This document shows positions 22,421 to 33,996 of a stretch of 64,000 bases of DNA, in pieces. Under the pieces are notes generated by a model that saw nothing but the letters and a program-made list of their open reading frames with translations, was not told the DNA's origin and searched no databases. How positions within the stretch are numbered: the first letter of the stretch is position 1; each line of letters starts with the position of its first letter. The stretch is from Triticum aestivum (Eukaryota > Streptophyta > Magnoliopsida > Poales > Poaceae). The position numbers were made by a program, and so were the translations under genes. The stretch spans positions 194,169,201 to 194,233,200 of the forward strand of contig NC_057794.1 of NCBI RefSeq assembly GCF_018294505.1. The letters run 5' to 3'.

Positions 22421-23311
22421 GAGTTCCAGAAAGCCACAGAGGTCTTGTGCGTTGACGGTGGTGCTTCTCTGCATGCCTCGCACCGCCAACTCAAGCAGTG
22501 GGTGCGGGAAGTTAATGCAGCAGAACCACCCGTCGAGTCACGCAAGCCTCTGAAATGGTCCGGCACGCCTATCATCTTTGATATTGAGGACCACCTGGAT
22601 CGCATAACTGCGGTCGGGTGCTTGCCGATGTTGGTCTCACCAACAATCCGCAACCTCAAGGTCACTAAGATGCTAGTTGACGGCGGGGCCGGCTTGAACC
22701 TGATCTCCTCCGCGGTGCTCCAGAAACTCCAGATCCCTGACAGCGAGCTCAAAGAGACCGGCACGTTTCAAGGAATTAACCCGGGAAGGAGCAAGCCAAA
22801 GGGAAAGATCACGTTGCCGGTAACATTTGGCAGTGAGCTGAACTTCAGGACTGAGAGGGTCACGTTTGACATTGCCGACATTCCATTACCTTATAATGGA
22901 ATCCTTGGTCGTCCGGCACTCGCCAAGTTCATAGCAGCCTCTCACTATGCGTACAACGTACTGAAAATGCCAGGCCCAATAAGTGTCATCTCTGTCCCTA
23001 GCGACAAGAAGGATGCTCTTATTTGTGCCGACAAGATCTACCGGGAAGCAGCAGCTGCAGCAGAACGGACAACACTTGCCGCTGAAGCTCCCGGGGGGAA
23101 GAAGAAGACCAAGTCTGGAAAGAGCTCTGATGCCTACTCTGGCAAGCGCACCTCCTCGGAGTGCTGCGCTACTGTCGAGGACGCACCATCGAGCTCCACC
23201 GACAAGTGTAAGAAGGCAATGGCAGCTCCACCTGAGACTAAGAAGGTGTCCGCCAAGGAGGATGGCACTGGTGGTACCTTCACCATCAGCGCCACTCTTG
23301 ACCCCAAATAG
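22421..23311 (+). pseudogene. Aspartic protease region of the inner Tat element
   Basis: It continues in the gag frame after the TAG at 22418. The active-site block is VDGGAGLNLIS (DGG form), followed by VTFDIADIPLPYNGILGRP, the flap and ILGR region typical of Gypsy proteases. A Lys/Ser-rich linker leads to RT; TAG 23309 ends the open stretch. Confidence 0.82.
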
Positions 23312-24213
23312 GAAAGCGCGCTCGTTGCTTTCCTACGGGCGAATGTCGACGTGTTTGCGTGGCAACCGTCTGATATCCCCGGTGTTCCCAGGAAAGTGAT
23401 TGAGCACCACCTTGCCATCTGTCCTCATGCGCGGCCCGTCAAGCAGAGAGTCAGGAAGCAGGCAGTAGAGCGCCAAGAATTCCTCGCAGAAGAAATCAAG
23501 AAGTTGGAAGCAGCAGGCCTTGTCAGAGGAGTACTCCATCCCACGTGGTTGGCCAATCCTGTTGTTGTGTGCAAAGCTAATGGGAAATGAAGACTTTGTA
23601 TTGACTTCACTGATGTTAATAAAGCTTGTCCCAAAGACCATTTCCCTTGCTGCGCATTGACCAGATTGTCGACTCCACAGCCGGATGTGATTTGCTTTCA
23701 TTTCTTGATGCATACTCAGGATACCATCAGATCTTCATGGCAGAAGAAGATGAAGAAAAAACCGCATTTATCACCCCGTGTGGCACGTACTGCTTCGTAC
23801 GGATGCCTTTCGGTTTGAAGAATGCTGGTTCAACATTCGCAAGGGTAGTCCACCATGCTTTTGAGCCACAAATACACAGAAACGTGGAAGCTTACATGGA
23901 TGACATAGTGGTCAAGAGCAAGAACAAGGCGACCCTGGTTCAAGATTTAGACTAAACATTTGCAAACCTGCACAAAATCAACCTCAAGCTTAACCCCGAG
24001 AAGTGCGTGTTTGGAGTCCCTTCCGGCAAGCCTCTCGGGTTCTTCATGTCTCAACGGGGAATTGAAGCCAATCCCGACAAGATCAAATCCATTGAGCAGA
24101 TCGAAGCACCAAAGCACGTCAAGGATGTACGAAGGCTTGCCGGTTGTGTGGCTGCTCTCAGCAGGTTTATTCTAGATCTGCCGAGCGCGCCCTGCCATTT
24201 TTCAAAATTTTGA
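23312..24213 (+). pseudogene. Reverse transcriptase of the inner Tat element
   Basis: The start FAWQPSDIPGVPR is in the gag-protease frame up to a TGA at 23588, where the usual Trp codon is expected. A one-base change of frame near 23640 leads to DAYSGYHQIFMAEED, MPFGLKNAGSTF and YMDD at the catalytic site. A TAA (23953) follows, then LKLNPEKCVFGVPSGK. The catalytic aspartates are present, but no continuous enzyme can be made. Confidence 0.88.
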
Positions 24214-25541
24214 AAAAGGCAGGTCCAATGAAATGGACTCCGGAAGCGGAGGCTGCGCTGCAGGACTTGAAGAGATACATGTCCTCCACTCCAACGCTTG
24301 TCGCACCTAAGCCGCAAGAGAAGTTGCTGCTGTATATAGCGGCAACCAATCAAGTGGTTAGTGCTGCGTTAGTGGCGGAGAGGGAGGCGGATGATGAGCC
24401 AGCAACCACGGCAGATCCATCCAGCGACAAGCAGGGGGCTTCATCGACAAGCTCTGGTCCCGACAAACATGGGTTTGCGCAGGAACATGATGAGATGCCA
24501 AGGAGAATGGTGCAGCGCCCAGTTTACTTTGTCAGTTCTCTTCTGCAGGGGGCTAGATCAAGGTACTCTGGTGTGCAGAAGTTGCTTTTCGGCCTCCTCA
24601 TGGCCTCGAGAAAGCTGCGCCATTACTTCCAAGCACATGAGATCACAGTCGTCACTCGCTTTCCGCCGAAGAGGATACTGCAAAATCCAGAAGCAACAGG
24701 CAGGATTGTTGAGTGGGCGCTGGAACTGTCAAGCTTTGGCCTCAAGTTTGAGAGCACCTCAACTATCCAAAGCAGAGCATTGGCAGAGTTCATAGCAGAG
24801 TGGACGCCAACCCCAGATGAAGAAATTCCAGAAACGTGCATCCCCGTCAAAGAGGCAAGCAAAGAGTGGCTGATGTACTTTGATGGTGCCTTCTCGCTGC
24901 AAGGCGCCGGTGCAGGTGTGCTGCTTGTCGCACCCACCGGAGAGCACCTCAAGTACGCAGTCCAGATGCATTTTCCCAAAGAGCAAGCAACCAACAATAC
25001 TGCAGAGTATGAAGGATTGCTTGCCGGTCTCAGAATCGCAGTAGACCTTGGGATTAAGAAGCTCATTGTCAGGGGAGACTCACAGCTTGTCGTCCGACAA
25101 GTGAACAAGAACTACCAGAGTCCGTTGATGGAAGCGTATGTCGATGAAGTGAGGAAGCTAGAAGAGCACTTTGACGGCCTACAAATGGAGCATATCCCAA
25201 GAGCTCAGAATGATATTGCTGATGGCCTGTCAAAGTGCGCCGCACTAAAGTTACCTGTGGAACCAGGGATCTTTGTGCTTAAGTTGACTCAACCATCCAT
25301 AACACCATCAACTGGACAAAGCAAGAAGAGGAAGTTGGTTTCTGGTGACTACTTTCCGACAGAGCTCCCCGAAGCCGCCGCCAAGAAAGTCCCAAGATCA
25401 ACACCAAGGATGCTGAGGGGCAGTCTGCTCCGGCAAGCCTTATGGTTTGTTCCGTTGAAGCAGACGCTCCCGACAAGTTTTGCTCCGGCAAGCTTGCCGG
25501 GGAACATGAAGCTCCGGCAGGGCCGCAAGCCCTTGCCGTAG
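24144..25541 (+). pseudogene. Tandem RNase H domains of the inner Tat element
   Basis: One 465-residue open frame holds the Gypsy RNase H (LLLYIAATNQVVSAALV, then RPVYFVSSLL, YFQAHEITVVT) and a second, archaeal-type RNase H (LMYFDGAFSLQGAG, NNTAEYEGLLAGL, VRGDSQLVVRQV, AQNDIADGLSK) with D-E-D-D ligands in place. The double arrangement is a mark of the Tat lineage. The frame changes near 25430 before the integrase. Confidence 0.87.
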
Positions 25542-26845
25542 AAGCGGACGTTCCTGCAGCAGCAGATGTGCCTTTAGCCCTTGTTGTCGAGCCACAAGCT
25601 CCAGCATGGGCACAGCAGATTGTCCATTTCCTTCAGACAGGAGAACTTCCCGAAGAGCAAGAAGAAGCGGAAAGAGTAGCCCGGCAGTCAAGTATGTACC
25701 AGTTTGTCGATAGCATACTGTACAGAAGAAGACTCAACGGTGTGAAATTGAAGTGTATTCGCCGGGAAGATGGACAAAAGCTGTTGGCGGAGATACATGG
25801 AGGCATATGTGGCCACCACATTGGCGCAAGAGCACTTGTTGGCAAAGCTTTCCGGCAAGGTTTCTTTTGGCCGACAGCCCTCCAGGATGCAACTGCACAA
25901 GTAACCAAGTGTGAAGCGTGCCAGTTCCACTCCAAACAGATACACCAGCCAGCTCAAGCTCTCCAGACAATCCCTTTATCCTGGCCATTTTCGGTCTGGG
26001 GGCTCGATATCCTCGGCCCCTTCCCCTGAGCTGTCGGGGGCTTTGAGTACTTGTATGTCGCAATCGACAAGTTCACAAAGTGGCCGGAAGTGCAGCCAGT
26101 GAGGAAGGTGACAGCACAGTCAGCAGTCAAGTTCTTCAGGTCGATTGTTTGCCGTTTTGGGATCCCTAACAGGATCATCACCGACAACGGCACGCAATTC
26201 ACGAGCCGCACCTTCATGCAGTATGTCCAAGACCTTGGCGCCAAGGTCTGCTTCGCTTCTGTAGCCCTTCATCCAAGAAGCAACGGTCAAGCAGAGAGGG
26301 CAAATGCTGAAGTGCTATGCGGACTCAAGACCAGAACTTCCGACAGGCTGCACAGGTGCGGAAGAAACTGGATCGAGGAGCTGCCGGTGGTTCTTTGGTC
26401 GATCAGAACGATGCCAAATCGAGCCACTGGTCAGACACCTTTCGCTCTAGTCTATGGAGCAGAGGCAGTTCTCCCCACGGAACTCGTATACGGATCACCT
26501 CGAGTGCTCGCTTATGATGAGCTTGAGCAAGAACAGCTGCGGCAAGACGACGCGCTGCTCCTTGAGGAAGATCGTCTTCTGGCTGCTGTACGAGCTGCTC
26601 GATACCAGCAAGCTTTGTGCCGCTATCATAGCCGCAAAGTTAAAGCCAGAAGCTTCAAGGAAGGGGACCTTGTTCTTCGGCGCGTTCAGTCCGCCAAGAA
26701 TTCCAACAAGTTAACGCCGAAGTGGGAAGGCCCTTATCGGGTGAGACGAGTCACAAGGCCTGGCTCTGTCCGCCTTGAGACCGAAGATGGCATTCCAGTG
26801 AGCAACTCCTAGAACATAGAACATCTTCGTAAGTTTTTCCCATAA
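25442..26845 (+). pseudogene. Integrase of the inner Tat element
   Basis: The frame runs 25442-26029, stops at TGA 26027, and goes on in the same frame to 26812. The zinc-binding part has HGGICGHHIG and CEACQ. The catalytic triad is recognisable: D in WGLDILGPF, D in TDNGTQF and E in SNGQAERAN. The C-terminal part has VYGAEAVLP and TPKWEGPYRVR. Apart from the one stop just after the first catalytic block the protein is well kept. Confidence 0.88.
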
Positions 26846-27655
26846 GGCGCAGTTGCCGGAACCCGTTTCGGCAACCACCTTTTGTACAAGTCTTGCCGCT
26901 ATTGCATGTAATCCTTTGTACAAAGCCGGGCGCAGATCCCGTGCATAAGTAAAACCCCATGTGCTCCGCATAGCTTGTCCATTTCATGCGTTAGTTCCTT
27001 TCTTGCATGTGATTATCTGACACTTTGTGCAGCACTTACATCCGGTAAGCAGTAACGAGCCGAAGAGCTCCATATTATTATTTTCTCTTCTTTCTTTTTC
27101 TTTTAAAAGGAAAAGAAGGTTCTCTCGCACACAAGTTTGCCGAGGGGGAAGGAGAAGATTGTGGTATGGGCCAGGCGTTGTTCAAACAAGGACTTGCCTT
27201 ACCGGGAAGCAAATGTCAGAAAAGCTAAGTTGCCAAAGTTTGAGCAATCACTTTTTAAAATTATTGAGTTATCTTCCTCGAACGACCCTGCTTTGTATGG
27301 AAAACCTGTGCGCGGAGGAACCAACTCGTGGCTAGTTGCACCCTTACTTTGTATCGAGTCCGCTCAACAGCTTAAGCGTGCTGCATCTAGTCACGACAAG
27401 GTTTCTTGTCAGAAGCAGCGCCGCCAGCAGGCTGCTGAAGTTCCGCACTCAGCGCTCGCGGCTCGGGCGCCTGCGCCGACAAGTTCCCTAGAAGCGTAGG
27501 GTGAAAACATACAAAGGAAGGAATCTAGTAGAGGAAATAACATTGCAATTGATAACAGAAATAAAGTTATATTACAAAGATAACTTGTCGCAGCTCTAAC
27601 AGACTGTTTTCATAACATGACTAGCAGCGACAAGGGAAAAGAAGAAATGGGCGGC
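26846..27655. other. Convergent spacer between pol and the antisense gene of the inner element
   Basis: No supported gene. A pyrimidine-rich run (cttctttctttttctttt) lies near 27085. Plus-strand pol ends at about 26845 and the minus-strand antisense gene ends at 27656. The gap of about 0.8 kb is nearly the same as in the outer element (13304-14084). Confidence 0.6.
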
Positions 27656-30600
27656 CTAATCTACGCGTCCGCCCTCGACTCTCTTGATCTCGCTCACCTT
27701 GTCCACAATGGGTGCGACAAGGGCCTTGAGTGCATCCAGATCGGCGTCAAGCGGCAAAGACCTGAGGACGTTGGTGAAGCTGAGGCCTGGATTGCGGAAG
27801 GCTACCTTCATCAGCACCTTCTGGAGAACCCCGGCCCAGATTTTGCGCGACTCATCGGCCAGCTGCTTCGGGATCCTCTCCCGGAGCCGCTGGAGTGCCG
27901 TTGCCACGACCTTAAAGAATAGGCTGAGCTTGGCGCTGGGTTGAAGGCTCTCGTCGGAAGGATACCCAAAGTCCTCCATCCCCAGTTGTGCCAGCTCCTC
28001 GTTGATGACGGCGGCAGTGTTCACCAGACCCTCGGTCCAGTGCTCCACTGTGTCTCTGAACGAGTTCTGGGTAACTGCAATGCTCTCCAGCAGCGCCGCG
28101 TCAGCCTTGACCTTCTCCGACAAGGTCTTCTCCCGCTCCTTGACGGCCTCCAGCGTCTGCGTCAGCGTGGCTAGCTTCAGCTCCAGGTCTGCTTTGGAAT
28201 CCTTGGCGGTGCTGAGCTCCTTGCCCCTCTCAGCGAGAAGGCCTTGCAGCTCACCATGGGCGGCAGCATCCTTCTCGCACTCACGCTTGAGCGCGGCAAG
28301 CTCCTCGCCGCTCTTCCTAATATCGGCCTCCAGCTGCGCCACCTTCTTCTCTAGCTCTTTCTTGGCGGCCTCTGTAGTTGCCGCGGCGTCCTTTGCCTCC
28401 TTGAGCGCCCCGCCAAGTGCTCGCTCACGCTCGGCGAGCTCTTCCTCGTAGCTGTCGAGGTGGGCCTTCCGCTGCACTAGTTCACCTTTCCGCGCGGACT
28501 GCTTCTCGGCGGCCAGCCTTTGTTCCTCCTCAGCCTCGGCCTTCTCGAGAAGAAAGGCCGTGCGCTCCTCGTCGACTCGCTCCCGCTCCTGCGCCAGAGA
28601 CCGGAGAGCTTCTTGATTTTGGCCCCGGAGCTCTTCCGCGCGCTTTTCCATGTCAACTCCCGCCTTCGCGACAAGCGCTTCCCGGGAAGCCAGCTTGGCT
28701 TGCCGGGTGCGGTAGAGTGACAGCAGCTTCCGCAGCAGCTGCTCCTCCTCAGGCTCGCCGCTGCTGCTGCCGGGCGTGTCGACCAATGATAGTCCAGCAG
28801 AGGCGAGCACCTCCCCGTCAAAAGTCTCCCCCTCGACCGGCGCCCTGGAGCTCGACGCCCAGGGCAGCTTGATGAAGATATTGTCACCGGCCTGCAAGTA
28901 GGCGCCGGGCTGGGGCTCCTCGGAGCCCGGCTCCGCAGAAGCGGCAGAGGGTTCGGCGGTCGGTGCAGCGCCCGGTGCTCCTGCGGCCTCAGGGTCGTCA
29001 GTGCGATCGCCCGACCCCTTGCCGGCTTCCGCAGCATCAGCCCCGGCGGCCTCCTCGCCGGCGGTCTCATCAGCACCGGCACCTTCCTCGCCGGCGCCCT
29101 CTGTCTCCATTGGCTCAGCCGAAGATGGGTCTGAAGAACGAAGAAGGGAGGAAGATCAATCAAAAATCCAAGAAAGGAAAAACGGAAGAAGCAGAACCCA
29201 AGGGAAAGTTTCTGGGCAAGTGGATTACCTGCGCCAAGATCTTCAGTTGCGGCCTCGGTCGCTGCAGGATCAGCAGTGTCATCCCTTGCCGGAAAGTCCC
29301 CCCTTGCCGGAGAGCGCTCCCTTGCCGGGGACTCCTCCCTTGGCGGCGCAGTCGAAGTAGGTGGCACTTCGGGACCGGCCTCCGAGCACTCCTGATGAGG
29401 CTGCTCTGCTCCTGCACAAGTCAACAAGCAAGAAATCAACAAAGGAAAAAGCACTCAAGCGCGCCCGGCAGCAGAAGGCTAAACTATGAACTTACGTTGG
29501 GGGCTGCGCTGGGAGCTGCTCGGAGGGGTGATTGTCGGGTCCGTCAAGGTGGTCTCGGGCCCGCCTCCTGCTGACACGATGGGGTCATCCTCGATGACGA
29601 TCACTGCGGCCTTGGCCCTCTTCGCCGCTCTCTGGGCCAGTGTTCTGAAAATAAAGGAGTCTAGATTGAAGCAAGTCTGATGCAAGATATAAACAGCAAG
29701 ATTGAAGGATCATAAGAGCACCAAAGTAACTCACTCTTCTTCCTCCTCGTCGGAGCTGAGCGCGGAAAGATCGAAGTCCGGCCCTCCTCCGATGCGGCGG
29801 GGTGGAGGAGTAGGATCGCTTGCCCGCTTGGCTGGGGCAGTGGCAGTGGCCCGGGAAGATCCCGCTCCAGTTGCCGCTGTTGCGTGAGGCGCTCCCGCGG
29901 CAACATTGCTTGCCGCGGTGGAGCGCATCGCGCGGCTCGGTGGCTGTGGAGCCGGCTGCCGCCCGATGCGTCCCCGGCCCTGCGAAGGCGCCTCCTTGGC
30001 GGGGCCGGGGGCTCTGCCTGTGGCAAGTTCTCTGAAGGCTCAGCCTCCTCCTCGCCGGCCTCGCTCGACTCGGCTTCGGAACCGGCAGGCTCCTCCTCGC
30101 CCATGAATTCCACGCGTTCGGCAAGGTTTGCCGCCTCTGCAGCCTCCGCCTCCTCCATAGTAAACCCAAACACACCCGCAGCAGCTGCGGCCGCAACCTC
30201 TTCCGCCCTAGTAGCGATGAGCTGCAGCTCCTCGTCGGTAGTGTCACGGGTAAGGCTCTTCTGCTCGTCGGCGCGGACCGGCACTTCCTCCAAGGTGTCG
30301 AAGAACGCTCGCACAACGTCATCCGCAGGCTCTTGCCAAGTTGGGACGATGCCGTGTGAATCGCACAATGGCATCATGGCGCGGATCCGGTCAAGCGAAG
30401 AGTTATTGCACAAAGGAACTACGCCCCTCGGCAGTGTGAATGAGTGCTGGGGGTCGCGTTTGAATAATTCCAAGAGCATTGCATCCAACTCCAAGACGGT
30501 GAAGTTGTAGTTGAGGCCCGGCCGCAGCCTCATGATGTCCGCCGAATTCTTGAATTCCCAGGCGGGCCTCCCCCTCTCCTACAGGGGGGCAATGCGGCGG

Positions 30601-31316
30601 CGGAGGAAATCTGCCCTGACAGCACCTACGGTGAGCCCGGCAAGCCTGAGGCGAAGAATCCTAGTGATGGCGATCTTCAGCCTCTCGTCTTCCGGGGCCA
30701 CGTTGCTCCAGTCATTGCCGCGCACTATTGGAGTTTGGCGCACGGCGGTGAAGGGCTGCGGATCCTCCTCGATGATCCAACACCACTCCGCTCTCCACTC
30801 CTCCCACTTGCTGCGGATCTCACCCTCCAAGTACGCATCCTTCTTGCCGACTCTCGAGATCCAAGCAAGCCCTCCGGCAAGCGGCTCTCCTCTCTCTACC
30901 CGAGGCATGAAGTAATGGCGGAAAAGGGCTACACTAGGGTGGACTCCGACAAAGTTTTCGCACAAGTGTGCGAAAACTGCCATGGTCAGGATAGCATTGG
31001 GGCTGAAGTCAAGGAGGCGGAAGCCATATGTGTTCATAATGTCACAAAAGAACTCCGAGAAGGGCGGGCAGAGCCCGCAATAGAAGAATAGCAGGAAGAA
31101 CGGGTACCCATTTGGAGCCGACTCCGAGGCAGCGGCCAGGAGTACCCTCGTGCGCGGATGCGCACGCGTCTCCGTCGCCCAAAAGAGGTAGAAGTACTCC
31201 CTCAGCTCCTGCATGCCGAGCTGGGGGGTGAAGATCGCCCGCTCCTTCCGCAGCGCCGCGAGCCGCCGCGCCTCGGCCGACTTCACGCCCTTTCCCTTGT
31301 CGGCTTTCGGGGCCAT
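27656..31316 (-). pseudogene. Antisense gene of the inner Tat element: four-exon protein with Transposase_28-like region and long coiled coil
   Basis: On the minus strand: exon 1 31316-29735, exon 2 29644-29496, exon 3 29411-29229, exon 4 29130-27656; introns of 90, 84 and 98 bp are all GT-AG and join in phase. About 1,130 codons. Exon 1 starts MAPKADKGKGVKSAEARR and holds the Transposase_28-like (PF04195) block CGLCPPFSEFFCDIMNTYGF and FAHLCENFVGVHPS; it ends in an acidic run (SSDEEEEE). Exons 2-3 are Ser/Pro/Arg rich. Exon 4 has about 240 residues of Glu/Lys/Ala heptads, a predicted coiled coil, and a conserved-looking end (VEGGRVD). Only two faults were seen: TAG at 30579-30581 and a one-base frameshift near 29980. 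Function unknown. Confidence 0.78.
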
Positions 31317-31696
31317 GGCGGAGGTGGTGGGGAAGGTCGACGGCGTGGTGATGCTGGTGGCAATGGGGGGGGGGCGGAATGCTGCTCTCTCGGCTTCGAG
31401 AAGAAGGGGGGAGCGGCAGAGTTTGTGAAGAAGAAGTAGCAGCAACCAGCGAAGGGGAACGAACTGCCCCTGTTTCCTCTGCTTATAAAGAGGGACGGGG
31501 CGGACGTTTCGGCCTTCCTAATAGACGACCACCCACGATCTCTCCCACGATGCCGCATTCAACGCGTGCCGTTATGGGAGAGTGCGGTGGATATGGAACA
31601 AGATTTGGCGTGGCCCAACCCGCGTGTGCCCGTGCCCTGTCTTGGGCCTGGCCCAACAGCGCTCGGCACCGTGTCTGGCCCAGGCCCGGGGGCTCC
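31317..31696. other. Region between antisense gene start and 3' LTR, with polypurine tract
   Basis: It would be the 5' leader and promoter of the antisense gene on the minus strand, and the 3' end of the gag-pol transcript on the plus strand. The bases just before the LTR (cccgggggctcc, 31685-31696) are the likely polypurine tract. Confidence 0.55.
31483..31488 (-). promoter_or_regulatory. TATA-like box before the antisense gene of the inner element
   Basis: On the minus strand TATAAG, in the context ctttataagcagagg, lies about 165 bp before the ATG at 31316 and inside the element next to the 3' LTR. It fits a promoter for the antisense gene; the outer element has a similar box (10390-10397). 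Confidence 0.4.
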
Positions 31697-32676
31697 TGTC
31701 GGTGTACTAGAATAGGGGTACCCTAGTACCTCGAACTTGTGCACGGGCAGTTGCAGCACCCCGCGGCAAAGGCTTGCCGGGCGAACGCCAAGATCCCCCA
31801 AGGTTCCCTTGGAGCCATCCAAGAACAAAGTATTTAAGCTAAGGAGACAAGACCCCGGCAAGAGGAGCTTGCCGGGAAGGCCAACCAAGGCGCTCCAAGG
31901 AACTTGCCGCGACGCGCCACACGCTCCGGCAAGGCAGCAAGGCCCCGGCAAAAGGAGCTTGCCGGGAAGACTAAACAAGGTACACCGAGGCCCGGTGAGC
32001 GACGAGCTTCTGGGCCCAGCGAAGATAACGACAGCGGCAAGGCGCTTGCCGCGGCAGGCGGCCACTCTGCGACCACGCTCCAGCGCATCCACCAACGTGT
32101 CGCTCTGGGGGCCTCTCCGGGTGCGCGTGGCGGGAGGCTGTGCAGCCAGCAGTGCGCAATGGCATGCGAAGCTGACAAGATCACCATCGTGGCAAACGGT
32201 GGCGCCCCTAACGGTCCTTTTCTGCACTGTTCGGGCGACTCAGACGGGCATTTAATGCCCTTGTCCCCTGTCGTCAGGGTTAGGTAGGGTGCACTGTACA
32301 AGCAACTGTATCAACTACCCCGCTTTTTACGTTTTTACCCTCCTCTGCGTTGCCACCTGTCGGTGACCCCTTTAGCGTATAAAAGGAGGTCCATGCGCAA
32401 CGTAGGGGGGGTTCGGTTCGGAGGCTCGGACAAACGGCTTCGATTCATTCGTAGCCCAGAAAACATCACACTCTTGCTTGGGAGAGCAAGAACACCAGAT
32501 AATACAACCAGACAAGCAGCAGTAGGAGTGTTATCTCTCCGGAGAGCTCCGAAGTTGGGTAAACTGCTCGTGTGCCTCGCCTCGATCTGCTCTTCGCGCG
32601 ACCTCCGCCCCCCGCCGAACCGAAAGGGGCCCGGTCCGCCGGCCCCATAGGTGTTCATGGATCAGTTTCCCCGACA
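31697..32676 (+). repeat. 3' LTR of the inner Tat element
   Basis: It matches 19471-20449 with 26 substitutions and a one-base insertion by my count; most are C/T or G/A changes, as expected from methylated DNA. It holds the two short hairpins (31854-31876, 31944-31966) and the TATA box (32378-32385). Confidence 0.93.
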
Positions 32677-32681
32677 CACAC

Positions 32682-32881
32682 CGAAGGGGGATAGGGTTAC
32701 ACAAAGTCGGTTACAAGGGAGGAGATCTACATATCCGAATTGCCAAGATTGCCTTCGACGCAAAGGAGAGTCCCACCCGGACATGGGACGAAGTCTTCAA
32801 TCTTGTATCTTCATAGTCCAACCGTCCGGCCAAAGTATATAGTCCGGCTGACCGAGGACCCCCTAATCCAGGACTCCCTCA
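32682..32881 (-). repeat. Outer 5' LTR, second part (after the nested insertion)
   Basis: The 200 bp match 9951-10150 and restore the 471-bp LTR once one copy of CACAC is removed. The edge ctccctca at 32874-32881 keeps the TG start of the minus-strand LTR. The outer target duplication ACCAC follows at 32882-32886. Confidence 0.9.
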
Positions 32882-33727
32882 ACCACAGTTGAGGAAACCG
32901 ACTATCGGCAAACCTTCACCTCGCCCGCCGCCCGATGGACCAGTTAGAGAAATAGGAGGTTGAAGAGATAGTTGTAGCACAGACTCGAAGAAATATGGTG
33001 TTAGATGGAAGTCGTGTTGGTGGTGTGTGTCGTACTCCTAGACGTGAATGCTTGTTCTGGCCCAGGCCACCCTACTATATATCGAGGAATCGAGGTGCTG
33101 GTTACATATAGCGAACACATTAACATATGGCCCACCCCACACTATGGCCAAATTTCCTAGAGTTTGTGCTTGGTTAAAGAGTATTCTTTGTGAGGGTGGA
33201 TGGCTGGTCTCAAGTTTAAAACTTGTTGTATTACGTATACGTAGATGTAGAGATAGTGCAGTAGTTTTGAAAGTTTGAACCCAAACATCAGAATGCAATT
33301 TCTACAGTTGATTGGATTCATCCGAGGACCTAGGATTATTGGATTCGCAGCTACAGTAAAAACACCCGCCCGACGCGCAAAGCATGTGAAGCTAGTACAA
33401 ATAGTAGTACTATTGTTGATTGGACTCATCCGATAACCTGTTGCAATGCATGTACAATTATGTATTCAGAAAATATATTTTTTCCTTGTCGCAGCACCCA
33501 CTCTGAGAAGCAACTCAAAAGCCATTCATAAATTTAGTAAGTTTGTCACAGGCATATCATTTAGCATTAAATACAACAGGTCATCAACCCACAATGACAA
33601 TGGGGATACATTATAAATAGTAAAGTTTTCATCACAAAACAAAATAACAAGCAATGAAATGTCAGCTCGACCAATCCTCGGCGTTGGAAACACTTGCTTT
33701 GAACCAGAAGTGATTCTATGGGAAGGG
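32882..33727. repeat. Flank copy B: DNA just downstream of the DUF295 pseudogene
   Basis: It continues copy B after the outer Gypsy insertion. It aligns with flank copy A (agttgag...gactatc, then tatatcgagg and gcgaacacatta; later tcatcaac and acaatgacaa). No coding region is supported. The last part is the expected 3' end of the DUF295 transcript on the minus strand. Confidence 0.65.
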
Positions 33728-33996
33728 CTAGCTATTGTCAATCTTGAGACCAACGCGGGACCGATCATCTAGGCTGAAGCGGCCTATATCAGGATAGATA
33801 TTGTGATAGCCATGGTAGTGAACCATAGCAATGTCCGAGGTATAGATACAATTGCTTCTCATAAATGGTAGTAACGTTATGTCAACAGGAGCTAGATCGC
33901 CTTTCACAATCATTGGATAATTTTGTCCAAGGAAGAGCAAGTTTCCTCGAAGACTATCAATACTGAACCAGGGAGAAGGTGTTGGCGCTAGCACAC
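33728..33996 (-). pseudogene. DUF295 (KIB1-4 beta-propeller) gene, C-terminal part
   Basis: The minus-strand frame, from the Copia insertion at 33996/33997 to the stop at 33728-33730, encodes the end of a DUF295 protein: SPWFSIDSLRGNLLFLGQN, then SNCIYTSD and DIGRFSLDDRS. These blocks (lightly varied WxxxxxLG...LFLG, S/NCIYFTDD, G.F.L.D) are typical of the last blades of the plant KIB1-4 beta-propeller. It joins in frame to the upstream part at 42661 when the Copia element and one target copy are removed. The gene is therefore one reading unit split by 8.66 kb. Confidence 0.85.

Larger units (their letters stand above)
19471..32676 (+). mobile_element. Inner Tat-lineage Gypsy retrotransposon (complete structure, 13.2 kb)
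   Basis: LTRs of 979 and 980 bp (19471-20449, 31697-32676), a perfect 5-bp target duplication CACAC (19466-19470, 32677-32681), gag, protease, reverse transcriptase, two RNase H domains and integrase on the plus strand, and a four-exon gene on the minus strand before the 3' LTR. I counted 26 substitutions and one indel between LTRs (2.7%); at the commonly used grass rate of 1.3e-8 per site per year this is about one million years. The gag-pol frame has at least six stops and two frameshifts, so it is not autonomous now. I do not assign a family name. Confidence 0.93.
9680..32881 (-). mobile_element. Outer Tat-lineage Gypsy retrotransposon (split by a younger element)
   Basis: LTRs are 471 bp and the target duplication is ACCGC (9675-9679) and ACCAC (32882-32886). 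The element reads on the minus strand: 5' LTR at the right (interrupted), gag, protease, reverse transcriptase, two RNase H domains, integrase, then a plus-strand antisense gene, and the 3' LTR at the left. I counted about 34 differences between the two LTRs (7%). Without the nested element it is about 10 kb. The LTR sequence resembles the wheat family I know as Fatima; that name was not checked. All genes carry stops or frameshifts. The insertion point matches the intact sequence in flank copy A. Confidence 0.88.
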
